The translations under genes were made by a program, and so were the position numbers. This document shows positions 11,761 to 23,812 of a DNA stretch of 64,000 nt, in pieces. Location: NCBI GenBank assembly GCA_947172415.1, contig OX359197.1, forward strand, positions 806,001 to 870,000, read 5' to 3'. The DNA comes from Chondrosia reniformis (Eukaryota > Porifera > Demospongiae > Chondrillida > Chondrillidae). The notes beneath the pieces are model-generated. The model did not search any database, was not told the origin of the DNA, and saw nothing but the letters and a program-made list of their open reading frames with translations. Position 1 is the stretch's first letter. Every line of letters starts with the position of its first letter.

Positions 11761-12201
11761 TCCATCACTTATTTAGTATGATTAACTAACTCTCAGGGGG
11801 TAACTGGGATTGACAGTTGTTTGACACTGCCAGTAGAAGCAACAATAGAGGAACCTTCAAAGTCTTCATCCTTGTTTCAGCAGCACTAGCAAATCCAAAC
11901 AGTGGAGGACTAATATACAAGTAACTGCGCCTATATTATATGTGTATGTGTGTACTTGTGAATATTCAAACTTCAAAGGCTCTTACCAAATAGTTTATAC
12001 AAGTGCACAACCACAAATTTTCTCTATTATTATGTGTCATCCCACAACATACCAACTAATATCACTATAAACTTAATGACCTAGCTTGGTCTTAAATGGC
12101 TGCATATATATATGACCACTTTTGATCAAGAGAGCATACAGTACAGTTTCATTTGAAATATAGTCATGCAGTTTGCATCTTGCATCTTCTCATTTCCTTC
12201 T

Positions 12202-13755
12202 TTAACCATTATATGGTCTGTTGTCATCATTGTCAAACTTTCCACACTCTCCTCCTTCTCTGTACTTTCTGTATTTGAAGTTAACACTGCTAAGATGTTC
12301 CACTTGGTAGTCAGAATACTTCCCTTCTATCACATTGCCATTATCAGGATCTTTGGAGGTACTAGAGGCTTGACTACTTCCTGCATACAGACAAGGTAGT
12401 TCTTTACCGTCCCACTGGATCTGCTCTAGCTCTGCCAGGAAACTCCTCACAACATCTCCCTTAATGGGATCAAGGATTTTAACTTTGTACATCTTATCCT
12501 CAGCACTCATTTGGTGACCTCGATAAGGACCAACATAAGGTTGTTTAGTCATATTGATATTCCAAAACTGACCTGTAATTATATATATAATGCATGGGTG
12601 ACAATAAAGCCATTTGAACTATATAAATGTACAATTATACAGTTATATAAAATTACAATGTATACACATGTACATACGTATATATCTTATTAATATGCCA
12701 GCTTTATATATATATACTATATGTGATTTACTATATACTTACCAAGAAGGCCGTGAGAGGTGGATAACAATCCATCAACATACAGAGCTTCCAGCTCAAG
12801 TGCTTCTTTACTTTCAGCTTGTGTACAAGATATTTGAAACATGAAGCCTGGATGACCCCTTTCCTGACAATTGGGAACTACCACAGAAACTACATCGCCA
12901 TGACTAACCGTTTTGACAAGGATACCATCCTCATCAAAGGTTCCGTTGAAAGGAAAACCATCTACATATACCTGACATTGCCCACGCTTGACTTTAATTC
13001 TGTGACACTCTCCACTTGTGCCTTCTGCTAAAATGGCAATGGCCGTTATCACATTAAACTTGTCAGTGTCATCGCTCTTGTTATAAAGGCTGTTGACGGT
13101 GACACATTGATCCTGCATGAGATTGTAGATGTAGCCAGTCCTCCCTTGCACTTCAGATATAGCAGAGGGCTCCTTCAGTAAAGTCGGGTTGGTCACTGTA
13201 ATCATTGTCCGATGGAAGAGGTACAGTGAATACAGCATCTCCCATAATCTTTGCAACATCTTCATCAAAGTTAGGTCCATCATTTGGTGTCTGTAAAGTT
13301 GAATCTATTATGGATGAGAATGTAATGAAAAGCAAAATAATGGAATATTATTACACAAATGTATATAGCTATATTTAGATAGCAAGGTTAAGATTTTATC
13401 ATGTTGCCACCTCTGTAATCCACCACCTCTGTAATCCACCACCTCACTATCCACCACCTCTCTAATCCCCCAGCTATCTAATTTATCAGGCATCACTAAT
13501 TTATCACCTCTCTAATCCACCACCTCTCTAATCTATCAGGCATCACTAATCCACCACCTCTCTAATCCATCACCTCTCTAAACCACCACCTCTCTAATCC
13601 ACCACCGTTCCACATCTCCTATATCCACTACCTCTGTATATTTCATCACTTATATTGTTTAGTATGATTAACTAACTCTCAGGGGGTAACTGGGATTGAC
13701 AGTTGTTTGACACTGCCAGTAGAAGCAACAATAGAGGAACCTTCAAAGTCTTCAT
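12202..13755 (-). pseudogene. ITIH C-terminal-like copy C, frameshifted in exon 2
   Basis: Exon equivalents (minus): 13677-13755 (signal peptide MKTLKVPLLLLLLAVSNNC), 12743-13304 and 12202-12572. All splice sites are intact. Four extra bases (gata near 13156) break exon 2: after EGALCYI the frame meets a stop, while the downstream part continues in another frame from EVQGRTGYIYNL. Sequence and intron 1 are otherwise very close to copy A, including the same minisatellite arrangement. The locus can therefore encode only the signal peptide plus about 53 residues. A sequencing or assembly error is the alternative. Confidence 0.78.
13405..13640. repeat. 16-17-bp minisatellite in copy C intron 1
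   Basis: Same family and nearly the same unit order as the array in copy A, showing that these two copies share a recent ancestor. Confidence 0.85.
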
Positions 13756-14050
13756 CCTTGTTTCAGCAGTGCTAGCAAATCCAAACAGTGGAGAACTATA
13801 TATTATACACCTAACTGGGCCTATATTATATGTGTATATATGTGTGTACCTACAGGCTTGTGAATATTTAAACTTCAAAGGCCCTTACCAAATAGTTTAT
13901 ACAAGTGCACAACCACAAACGTCTCTAATATTATGTGTCATCCCACAACATAGCAACTATAAACTTAATGACCTTAAACCTGGTCTTAAATGGCTGCATG
14001 CATGGTTTGAACCATATATATGACCACTTATGATCAGGAGTGCGTAGAGC

Positions 14051-14320
14051 ATGAGGTGTAGCCTATACACCATACGCTTTCGAGACTCAGCATGTCCTAT
14101 ATATACAATGTACATATATACACGACCCAACCATTCCGATTGTAACTCAATTATCGGTTTCACAGTAGTAAACAACAAGGGTGCCTTTTTAATTACCTGT
14201 TTGGAAAAGGTTTCAACTATCTCTTTACCAACAGACATAGGATTTGGAAACAGTGGAGTGTCAAAGAAAACATCTGTTCGTGGTATCTCACACATCTTCA
14301 GTATACAAAAAGAGGATAGA
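14051..14320 (-). pseudogene. Orphan ceramide synthase exon 1
   Basis: The first coding exon of ceramide synthase 2 reappears here on the same strand as MCEIPRTDVFFDTPLFPNP, together with part of its intron 1 and its 5' flank. No other ceramide synthase exon follows. The donor GT is kept (AAACAG|GTAATT). It marks a duplication unit that once spanned an ITIH-like gene plus the 5' end of ceramide synthase. Confidence 0.85.
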
Positions 14321-14385
14321 TTCAAAGAATAACTATGCATGGGAATATGTACGTAAATGATTGCAAATTTAGAAATTTCAGCATC

Positions 14386-14708
14386 TTCACATTTCTTTCT
14401 TCTACCATTATATGGTCTGTTGTCATCATTGTAGAGATTTCCATGCTCTCCTCCTTCTCTGTACTTTCTGTATTTGAAGTTAACACTACTAAGATGATCC
14501 ACTTGGTAGTCGGAATACTTCCCTTCTATCACATTGCCATTATCTGGATCTTTAATCCACCATCACTCTAATGTACCATGCACCTCTCCTATCCAGACCT
14601 CTATATAATATTTATTGTGATTAACTAACTCTCAGGGAGTAACTGGGATTGACAGTTGCTTGACACTGCTAGTAGAACCAACAATCGAGGAATTTTCAAA
14701 ATCTTCAT
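14386..14708 (-). pseudogene. ITIH C-terminal-like fragment D (exon 1 joined to half of exon 3)
   Basis: An intact signal-peptide exon (14630-14708, MKILKIPRLLVLLAVSSNC) with a good donor is followed within about 60 bp by the 3' half of exon 3 (from VIEGKYSDYQ to the stop). The join lies between the intron 1 minisatellite and the middle of exon 3, so exon 2 and the start of exon 3 are deleted. No usable acceptor is obvious. Confidence 0.8.
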
Positions 14709-15015
14709 CTTTGTTTCAGGAGTGCTATAAACAGTGGATCTAATGGGCCTATATTATATACCTACGTATGTGTGTACTTATAGGCTTGGGAATAGTTTAT
14801 ACAAGTGCACAACCACAAATTTTCTCTATTATAATGTGTCATCCCTCAATAAACTTAGACCTGGCTTGGTCTTAAATGGCTGCATGCGTAGTTAAAACCA
14901 TATATATGTAGGTATATATTTATATATGACCACATTTGATCAAGAATGCAGTACATTACTTTGAAATATAACAACTTTTTAAGTTTCATATAGTCAGTTT
15001 CCATCTTCTCATTTC

Positions 15016-15334
15016 TTTCTTCAACCTCCATATGGCCTGTTGTCATCATTGTAGAGATTTCCACACTCTCCTCCTTCTCTGTACTTTCTGTATTTGAAGT
15101 TAACACTACTAAGATGATCCACTTGGTAGTCGGAATACTTCCCTTCTATCACATTGCCATTATCTGGATCTTTAATCCACCATCACTCTAATGTACCATG
15201 CACCTCTCCTATCCAGACCTCTATATAATATTTATTGTGATTAACTAACTCTCAGGGAGTAACTGGGATTGACAGTTGCAATTGCTTGACACTGCTAGTA
15301 GAACCAACAATCGAGGAATTTTCAAAATCTTCAT
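15016..15334 (-). pseudogene. ITIH C-terminal-like fragment E
   Basis: A near-identical tandem copy of fragment D, offset by 626 bp, with the same deletion junction. The exon 1 part (15250-15334) has six extra bases in frame. The block about 14.41-15.0 kb was therefore duplicated after the deletion. Confidence 0.8.
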
Positions 15335-15646
15335 CTTTGTTTCAGGAGTGCTATAAGCAGTGGATCTAACGGGCCTATAGCATATACCTACGTATGTGTG
15401 TACTTATAGGCTTGGGAATAGTTTATACAAGTGCACAACCACAAATTTTCTCTATTATAATGTGTCATCCCTCAATAAACTTAGACCTGGCTTGGTCTTA
15501 AATGGCTGCATGCGTAGTTAAAACCATATATATGTAGGTATATATTTATATATGACCACATTTGATCAAGAATGCAGTACATTACTTTGAAATATAACAA
15601 CTTTTTAAGTTTCATATAGTCAGTTTCCATCTTCTCATTTCTTTCT

Positions 15647-17739
15647 TCAACCTCCATATGGCCTGTTGTCATCATTGTAGAGATTTTCACACTCTCCTCC
15701 TTCTCTGTACTTTCTGTATTTGAAGTTAACACTGCTAAGATGATCCATTTGGTAGTCAGAATACTTCCCTTCTATCACATTGCCATTACCAGGATCTTTG
15801 GAGGTACTAGAGGCTTGACTGCTTCCTGCATACAGGCAAGGTAGTTCTTTACCGTCCCACTGGATCTGCTCTAGCTCTGTCAGGAAACTCCTCACAACAT
15901 CTCCCTTAATGGGATCAAGGATTTTAACTTTGTACATCTTCTCCTCAGCACTCATTTGGCGACCTCGATAAGGACCAACATAAGGTTCTTTAGTCATATT
16001 GATATTCCAAAACTGACCTGTAATTGTACATATAGTGGATGACAATAAAGCCATTTGAACTAAATAAATGTACAGTTATACAGTCATATAAAATTACAAT
16101 GTATATATACACATGTACATATATATATCTTATTAATAGGCCAACTTTATATATATACTCAATATGTGATTTACTACTTACCAAGAAGGCCGTGAGAGGT
16201 GGATAACAATCCATCAACATACAGAGCTTCCAGCTCAAGTGCTTCTTTACTTTCAGCTTGTGTACAAGATATTTGAAACATGAAGCCTGGATGACCCCTT
16301 TCCTGACAATCCGGAACTACCACTGTAACTACATCGCCATGACTACCTGTTTTGACAAGGATACCATCCTCATCAAAGGTTCCGTTGAAAGGAAAACCAT
16401 CTACATATACCTGACATTGCCCACGCTTGACTTTAACAGTGTGACACTCTCCACTTGTGCCTTCTGCTAAAATGGCAATGGCTGTTATCACATTAAACTT
16501 GTCAGTGTCATTGCTCTTGTTATAAAAGCTGTTGACGGTGACACATTGATCTGATATGAGATTGTAGATGTAGCCAGTCCTCCCTTGCACTTCATAGCAG
16601 AGGGCTCCTTCAGTAAAGTCGGGTTGGTCACTGTAATCATTTTCAGATGGAAGAGGTACAGTGAATACAGCATCTCCCATAATCTTTGCAACATCTTCAT
16701 CAAAGTTAGGTCCATCATTTGGTGAAGGTGTCTGTGAAGTTGAATCTATTATGAATGAGTATATACAATGTAATTATAATGAAAATCAAAATATGTGTAT
16801 AGCAAGGTTAAGATTATATCATGCTGCCATCTCTGTAATCCACCACCTCTCTAATCCACCTCCTCTCTAATCCACTTCCTCTCTAATCCACTTCCTCTCT
16901 AATCCACTTCCTCTCTAATCCACTTCCTCTCTAATCCACCTCCTCTCTAATCCACCTCCTCTCTAATCCACCTCCTCTCTAATCCACTTCCTCTCTAATC
17001 CACTTCCTCTCTAATCCACTTCCTCTCTAATCCACTTCCTCTCTAATCCACTTCCTCTCTAATCCACTTCCTCTCTAATCCACTTCCTCTCTAATCCACT
17101 TCCTCTCTAATCCACTTCCTCTCTAATCCACTTCCTCTCTAATCCACTTCCTCTCTAATCCACTTCCTCTCTAATCCACTTCCTCTCTAATCCACTTCCT
17201 CTCTAATCCACTTCCTCTCTAATCCACTTCCTCTCTAATCCACCTCCTCTCTAATCCACCTCCTCTCTAATCCACTTCCTCTCTAATCCACCTCCTCTCT
17301 AATCCACCTCCTCTCTAATCCACTTCCTCTCTAATCCACCTCCTCTCTAATCCACTTCCTCTCTAATCCACCTCCTCTCTAATCCAACACCTCTCTAATT
17401 CACCACCTCTCTATCCACCAACTCTCTAATCTACTAGGTATCACTAATCCACCACCTCTCTAATCCACCTCCTCTCTAATCCACTTCCTCTCTAATTCAC
17501 CACCTCTCTATCCACCAACTCTCTAATCTACTAGGTATCACTAATCCATCACCTCTCTAATCCAACACCTCTCTATAATCCACCACCTCTCTAATGTTCC
17601 ACCTCTCCTATATCCAAGACCTCCGTATATTCCATCACCTATTTAGTATGATTAACTAACTCTCATGGGGCCATTGGGATTGACAGTTGTTTGACAAAGC
17701 CAGTAGAAGTAGCAATAGAGGAACCTTCAAAGTCTTCAT
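15647..17739 (-). CDS. Secreted ITIH C-terminal-domain-like protein, copy F (intact)
   Basis: Exons (minus): 17661-17739 (signal peptide MKTLKVPLLLLLLALSNNC), 16182-16745 and 15647-16017, all with intact splice sites and phase 1 joins. It shares with copy B the NSTSQTPSPNDGP form of the exon 2 start. The landmarks ALCYEVQGRTGYIYNL, HGLLGQFWNINM and VIEGKYSDYQ are all present. It ends at RPYGG, lacking the short basic tail seen in copy A. Differences from copy A are scattered (HTVKVKRG for HRVKVKRG, VVVPDCQ for VVVPNCQ, MTKEPYV for MTKQPYV). Intron 1 is lengthened by a large minisatellite. As with copy A, this is a stand-alone ITIH-type C-terminal domain, and function is unknown. Confidence 0.82.
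16825..17635. repeat. Expanded 16-bp minisatellite in copy F intron 1
   Basis: About 35 head-to-tail units of ctctctaatccacttc and its cctc variant, followed by degenerate units and a duplicated 70-bp block with actaggtatcactaatcc. Much longer and more homogeneous than in the other copies, which points to recent expansion. Confidence 0.95.
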
Positions 17740-18112
17740 ACTTGTTTCTTCAGCGCTAGCAAATCCAAACAGTGGAGAACTAATATACAACTAACTGCGC
17801 CTACACATATGTGTGTACTTATAGGTTTGTGAATATTCAAACTTCAAAGGCTCCATGCAACCAAATAGTTTGTACAAATGCACAACCACAAACTTTAAAT
17901 TATGTGTCTTCTCACAGTGCTACCTAATGAACTGAATGATTGACCTTAAGCGTGTTCTTAAATGGCTGCATGGTTTAAGTGATCTATATGACCACAATAT
18001 TCACTATAATTATTACTTAAAGCTAAAACCTTTGATCAAGGGTTCATACAGTATGCTACTTTGAAATATAACACATTTTTAAGTTCCATATAGTCAACTT
18101 TCATCTTCTCAT

Positions 18113-18335
18113 TTCTTTCTTCCACCATAATATGGTCTGTTGTCATCATTGTAGAGATTTCCACACTCTCCTCTTTCTCTGTACTTTCTGTATTTGAAGT
18201 TAACACTGCTAAGATGAGTCATTTGGTAGTCAGAATACTTCTCTTCTATCACATTGCCATTATCAGGATCTTTGGAGGTACTAGAGCCTTCACAAGAAGA
18301 ACCTTCTAAGTCTTCATAATTGTTCCAGGAATGCT
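18113..18335 (-). pseudogene. ITIH C-terminal-like fragment G
   Basis: The 3' half of exon 3 (18113-18290) runs directly into a scrap of exon 1 (tcacaagaagaaccttctaa). It is the outermost and most degraded member of the array. Confidence 0.75.
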
Positions 18336-19066
18336 ATTATATACGTAATATAGCAGATCAAAGCATATATATATATATAAATTCTGGTTGAACCTGTATA
18401 TGTCTTTATAGATACTTGTGTATAACTTCAAAGGATATGGACCCCTATATCAAATTTCAAGTTATGTAAATTCACAACCACATTCCACAACAGTATATAA
18501 CTATAGCATATGCTGTATATATAGGAAATTTAGAAAATTCACAAAATTATGAAAGATGCCTTTTGCTGTCATCGCCTCTTGTACGTATATATGTATTTGC
18601 ATTTTTTGCCTTATGTAGACATGTTGCAGTATATAGCTACATATATAAGCTAGAACCTACTGTCAGTAATGTGGGACGCCTTCGAATCTATTTGTGCCTT
18701 TATATAGAAAAGGAAATTATGGATTATATAATTTAAAATTGGGAAAGTGGCTAACATTATATAGGTATATACGTATATAGCCTCTACAGATATATACATA
18801 TATAACCAGAGGCTATATAACATGTACAGTCAATTAATGTTACACCAATCATGCCGTGGAATTAGCAAAATAATAATAATATATACGTAGTAAAGAGTAA
18901 TATAGGAAGGGGGGACACAGCCTATATAAGGAGGGCTCGAGCATAACACCTTTATATTAGTATACGTATACATGTGCATGTATAACATAAAATATACATA
19001 GGAAGCTGAATTCTCAATTATATTACAAGTACAGTACATTCAAACACAATTTCATACAAAAATTGT
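18336..19066. other. Spacer downstream of TAPT1
   Basis: Very AT-rich, with many TA-dinucleotide stretches. It should contain the TAPT1 3' untranslated region. No gene is seen. Confidence 0.6.
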
Positions 19067-22000
19067 CTATTTTATAGGAAATGAGCCAGCTGTTCTTCTG
19101 TTTAGAGGGTTACTTTCTGGAGAAGGTGTGACATTGAGAGAGTTCTCTGGCAGGCTTCGCTTTTCATTGGCTGCAACCATTCTCTTTGAAGTCCACAACA
19201 GAGTCAAACCAATTATTGTCTTCAAAATCAGCAACCTACGTAGATACGTACATTTAGCATATAAGCATGTACTAAACCTCAATCTAACAACTGTAGAATT
19301 TCTATAAATTCAATAATGAAAGCTAATGTGACTTCATTATTAATTGTGAAGCTATGCATGATTCACAGAAGATAAAGACAAAGAAAAACAGGATCACTGA
19401 TGAAGGGTGGATTTCCCAGAAACAGCTGTCTGACCCAGTGGAGAAGAAGATGAAAGAAAGGAAAAGAAGAAAGAAAAGACTCCTGTATCTTCACCCAAAG
19501 CTCTCTTCAGGTTTAGTTCCCCTATAGGCTTTTTACAGAATAGGCATAGCATGTAGGAAAATGGTGTATTACATTTTTCATGCAACAGTGCAACATCATA
19601 TATCTTACAAAATGAACACAAATAGCAAAATTATCCAACTGAAGGTTGTGTCAAATTTGACATTATGATGCAAGGTTTGCAGGACCTGGAGATTTGTAAG
19701 AAAAATACAGGTAATGTTATAATAGATGCTACAACTCCAAATGTGTATATTGTGTCAAATCTGTATTAATAATTGAAGTGATAATCAAACCACAAGTAAT
19801 TATAATCAGTCAAACATCATAAAAAAGGAAAAACATGACAGAAGCAATTGCTGGGAATCAAACCTAGGACAGCTGATTATATGACCGCAAGTTGTTCTGC
19901 CACTGACCTACAACTGCCACAACAATGCCTCCCTCATACTTTCCCTCTTAAACTAACTACAAGCTAGTAATTAGCTGATAATCAAGTTATACATCAATCA
20001 CATCTGATTACTCACCAGACAGGCCAGTGGTAATGGAATGAATCCAATTTTAGTGGATACCAAATTGCTACCAATCTAGGACATCATAATTTAAGAGAAT
20101 AAACACATCATTGTCATAAAATGAATTACTTTCTGAATTATATGATATATGCATGGGTTATTATTAATTAATACACTCATTTCCACTACATAATACGTAT
20201 TTACCTTACTCCTCCTGTTTGCTACAATATCTTCAAACAGGATATTTAAATATCTCCTAAAAACCTATACAAAACGGAATTATTTCATTGGTCTTCACAT
20301 GTCTCAAATCATTTTACTACCTAAAGCAACAGTCAATCAAACGTACAGACCTATGGATATTTGATATGATATAAGATAATAGGGTTTGTGAAGTACATGT
20401 TCATTCAAATATACAAGAAAAAAGTCTTATTGAGCGTCAGCAACATGAATTTACTAATTCTGGAGGTTTCAACTCGGAGGTCTTCATCTACAATATACGT
20501 ATATGAGGAGTGGGAATTAGTAAATTCATGTTGCTGATGAGACTTTATTCTCATAATGATCACAACAAACACTCCTTATTCCTTCATTCATATATACATA
20601 CAGTGTAAGTTATAATATAAAATAGTAATCTAATGAATTAAATAATTGTTATGGCTCCCAAAATAGATATGAAAACTGTGCACTAAGTGCTTTAAAACTA
20701 ACTTCAGGTTTTATGTTATTGAATTTCAGTAAAAACGCATGCTTGATCCAATCTACCAGTACTTCACTGCCAAATATGAGGACTATGTCGGGCAACAACT
20801 CGTACAAATGAGCTATGAGGAGTGTGTACACACATACGTACTCTATATAATCATATTTGAAGTGATAATCAAACCACAAGTATTCACATCCTGAGACCAT
20901 TAAGAGGGTATACGTATCCCATTAGTATGATATTCGTATCACATGTACGTACGTATATATAGGTCATATAGGTACATATATATCCCATAATTATCCCATA
21001 TGTATGACATGGGTATCACATACACATTTGAATATGAATTTTTGATTCAAATATTACTTTATTCAAATGTCTACAAGTACATACATACATCATAAATGTG
21101 AACATTGCCTAACCTGTGTTCCAATTAAACTGCGCCAGATTTCTTACTGAAACAATAAATATTAAAATGACATTACCAAATCGTTCTCTTATATCTTTGA
21201 AAAGAATAGAAAGAGAAAATTATTATGGTATGTGGTAAGGTATAGGGGATATGCTGTGTATTGCATAATATATGCCGTATATTACATAAGATGTACCACT
21301 GCAAGATATCTGGTATAGGTTGTCAACTGTGAACTTCTTAAAGACGCTTCCCTTGAGCTCTACAAACTGATTGGATATCATGATGGTTAGCAGAGCCTTG
21401 TTGTGTGAGTTGATGGCCACGTTCAGAGTGGCAGCCTGAAATAGTCCAATGAGGCAATGGAGGACTAAGCTACTGAGTTAGGGAACAGCAGAACACCAAA
21501 GCTCTCAGAGGCCAGTGAATGTACATAAATATGTCAGTAAAGTACGTATGTAAGATGCACATGTATAATACATATACATAGGCAGGGCTGCATAGAGAGG
21601 GGAAGGTGGGGGAATTTGCCCTCCCCCCTAGGATTGATTTTGTCCCCCCTAGAGCCACCCTGGCCCCAAGTTCTGCATGCATCCCTGTATTAGGTATGTA
21701 AAGAGATGAATGGTATATACCATCAAACATAGGGCATATTGGATGACAAGGATACATATGTAAATTATGGCAACAACAAAATAAAATAATAATGTCAGGG
21801 TTTTCCCCTTTCTTTTCCCACTAATTTTATTCTGACAAAATCTGCTGACAGTCAGTCCATATAAGGAGTCCAGGGTGTCTTGACCAAATGAGAGGAGAAG
21901 ACGCTCAAAGACGTCAAGCATGTTGAAGATGACGTACAACTTTAGAATACTCTGTCCTCGCACCATATGGTATATGACAGACGTGTCCACTTGTATAACT

Positions 22001-23288
22001 GCAACTGTTCCTATCAGAAGAAGAAAACCTGGAAAACACAGAGGTCAAAGGTCAGAGACATGGCATGGCAACTACGTAAAATTAGAATCACATTATACAT
22101 ACTGTAACTTGACTATGTACTGTACACATTCAGGGCTGCATACAGAACTTGGGGCCAAAGAGGATAAAATGAAAATTTTCAAAATTTAGGGGAGCAGTAG
22201 TATGAGGGTGTCGAAGCAGGGGGTTCCCAAAAGTCTAGGGGGGCAAATGCCCCCACCTCTATGCAGCCCTGCATATAACAAACTGACTATGTACTGTACA
22301 CATATAATAAACTGACTTTTTAGAACATCACAAAGATAAGCTGGTTCTTTACACTTTCTTCTTGAGCAACAGCAGAAAACTGGTAGAAACCCAAGAATTA
22401 GTCTTAACGGTAGGAATGTATACAAAAATAGGAACTCGTCACAGCAAATGAGGAAGCCAAAAAATAATAACTAAAAAAAGAGAAAAATATTTTAACTGTC
22501 AACTTTGAAATAAAAGGCGATTAATATATATTATCTTCTTCTAATAAAATATTATATGGATCATGGTATATAGCTTCCTCAAACTTTCAGTATACAATAC
22601 ACCTTCACAAGCAATACTTTAAGTAGTACTCCTCTCCTTAAGGAATTATTATAGTCTGCTAAAATCATCAGTACACTTACATGAACTGTCATCTCTCTAG
22701 AATGGTCACTTGCTTAAAATGGCCACTTTAATTAAGTCACAATATGTCATTATTTTGTATATATATATATACTTTTACTCCTTAATATTCTAGTCACTTA
22801 CCTAATGCAGTCAGACACATTTGGTCCCAAAGGTGACTGGATTAGGCATATAAATGCTACTTCTATGATGTGCATACTGTAACTGCCTGTATAATACATA
22901 CTATAAGGATAATACTGCAAGTGTGCTATATAATCTAGTACCTTTTCTAGGTCACGTGGTGTCTGCATGAATGTATCTATCCTCCTCTGTCTCTCGCTGT
23001 AGCTGCCGTCCCCTCCTTCAATAACATAGCCCCTGGACAGCTCGTCTTTAAAATAGGACCACACTCCGTAGCCTAGAAGATGGATCGTGGAAAATTAAAC
23101 TGAAGAAATCACTAGCAGTGATTATCTGCTAAGCATAGGCCATATGTAAATAGTAAATTAATGACAAAATTGTTTAACTACTAGATTGAAATAGATTACG
23201 TTATAATATAAACTATTGTTGGAAGCATGGTACAGTATTACCGGTTGTTATTTTACGTACCATTCAGATCTTCCGAATCTTCGGCCAT
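19067..23288 (-). CDS. TAPT1: TAPT1 homologue (transmembrane anterior-posterior transformation protein 1)
   Basis: Eleven exons (minus): 23261-23288, 22942-23072, 22317-22470, 21721-22028, 21300-21435, 21114-21194, 20677-20812, 20205-20256, 20016-20075, 19609-19685 and 19067-19235. They sum to exactly 444 codons (443 aa). Family landmarks in order: SYFKDELSRGYVIEGG, KEPAYLCDVLK, MVRGQSILKLYVIFNMLDV, LLLSFGQDTLDSLYGLTV, AATLNVAINSHNKALLTIM, NQFVELKGSVFKKF, NIRERFGNVILIFIVSVRNL, LPDIVLIFGSEVLVDWIKHA and IGFIPLPLACL. It is a multi-pass membrane protein linked to ER and ciliary basal-body function in vertebrates. It is shorter than the human protein at both ends. The seventh donor (CA|GTTTTC) is weak but needed for phase. 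Introns carry a hammerhead repeat, a SINE and two short inverted-repeat elements. Confidence 0.95.
19372..19575 (+). mobile_element. Hammerhead-bearing repeat, copy H1 (TAPT1 intron)
   Basis: About 200 bp, ribozyme at the 5' end on the + strand (about 19390-19435). It reads CTGATGA, stem II GGG/CCC flanked by A on each side, GAAA, the palindromic stem III ACAGCTGT, then C as cleavage base. The flanks GGATCA and TGACCC pair except at one position (stem I). A purine-rich body follows, then the conserved end ggaaaatggt. Other copies lie at 34.3, 42.4, 45.4, 57.6 and 59.9 kb. Confidence 0.7.
19764..19925 (-). mobile_element. tRNA-derived SINE, second copy (TAPT1 intron)
   Basis: On the minus strand, A box GTCAGTGGCAGAAC and B box GGTTTGATTCC, then the same tail (CACTTGTGGTTTGATTATCA) as the copy at 5.1 kb. 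More diverged than that copy. Confidence 0.7.
20434..20542. mobile_element. Inverted-repeat element around a hammerhead-like core
   Basis: Two arms of about 23 bp (cagcaacatgaatttacta and its reverse complement) flank a short centre. On the minus strand the centre reads GATGAAGACCTCC...GTTGAAAC, a degraded version of the hammerhead-like motif seen at 42.17 kb. It lies in a TAPT1 intron. Confidence 0.65.
21593..21687. mobile_element. Short inverted-repeat element (MITE-like)
   Basis: Starts cagggctgcat and ends with a diverged atgcatccctg. The interior is rich in G and C runs (ggtgggggaatttgccctcc). Related to the element at 22131-22271. Intronic in TAPT1. Confidence 0.55.
22131..22271. mobile_element. 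Short inverted-repeat element (MITE-like)
   Basis: Terminal inverted repeats cagggctgcata and tatgcagccctg; shares interior blocks (cttggggcc, ggcaaatgcccccacctc) with the element at 21.6 kb in inverted orientation. Confidence 0.65.
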
Positions 23289-23812
23289 TTGCACGGATAT
23301 GGCGAGTCAGGGGAAAACCCTTGATGATATTACGTCACCCCGTTAATTAACCATATCCATTATCACACCCATCTAATTGATAAAAGCTACATTTTCATTA
23401 TATGAGCTGTTTATACAGTAGTACATATAGGCACAGTGATAATCTTGAATTAATAAGCCCCTGAATATGTCCACCCATCTCCATGTAAATATATAGCCAA
23501 AAATTATAATGTGTATAAATACATACATGTCTGATTTAGATGTTTGATTATATTATTATTACAATCAAATTTGAGTTACGAGGTGTGTTTACATGCAAGT
23601 TATCATATATAAGATATACATCATATATAACTTATATATTAACTGAACATAATTTTAATTACAAAAAACAGACAATTATAATATGCCTAGTTCACGTACA
23701 TGCATGTGCATGTACACTAATACATCAAAGTATAACAATAAACTTAAGCGGTTCATGATCAGTTTCCAATAGATGATCATCACATACAGTATATGCAGTA
23801 TGTACGTGTATA

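Larger units (their letters stand above)
9889..11869 (-). pseudogene. ITIH C-terminal-like copy B, exon 2 acceptor destroyed
   Basis: Exon equivalents (minus): 11791-11869 (signal peptide), about 10776-11339 and 9889-10259. The coding frames are open and nearly identical to copy A, with a 2-codon insertion (SQTPSPNDGP). Where copies A, C and F have the acceptor TAATAG|ATTC, copy B reads TAATAT|ATTC (C to A on the + strand near 11340). The next AG, at CACAG, gives the wrong phase and a stop within a few codons. Intron 2 holds a 257-bp inserted element (10392-10648). Unless an unusual splice site is used, this copy cannot make the full protein, though its exon 2 frame is undamaged, so the loss looks recent. 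Confidence 0.75.

Noticed and set aside
16825-17635. CRISPR-like regular array
   Set aside because: Units are contiguous with no unique spacers, in an animal intron; it is a minisatellite.
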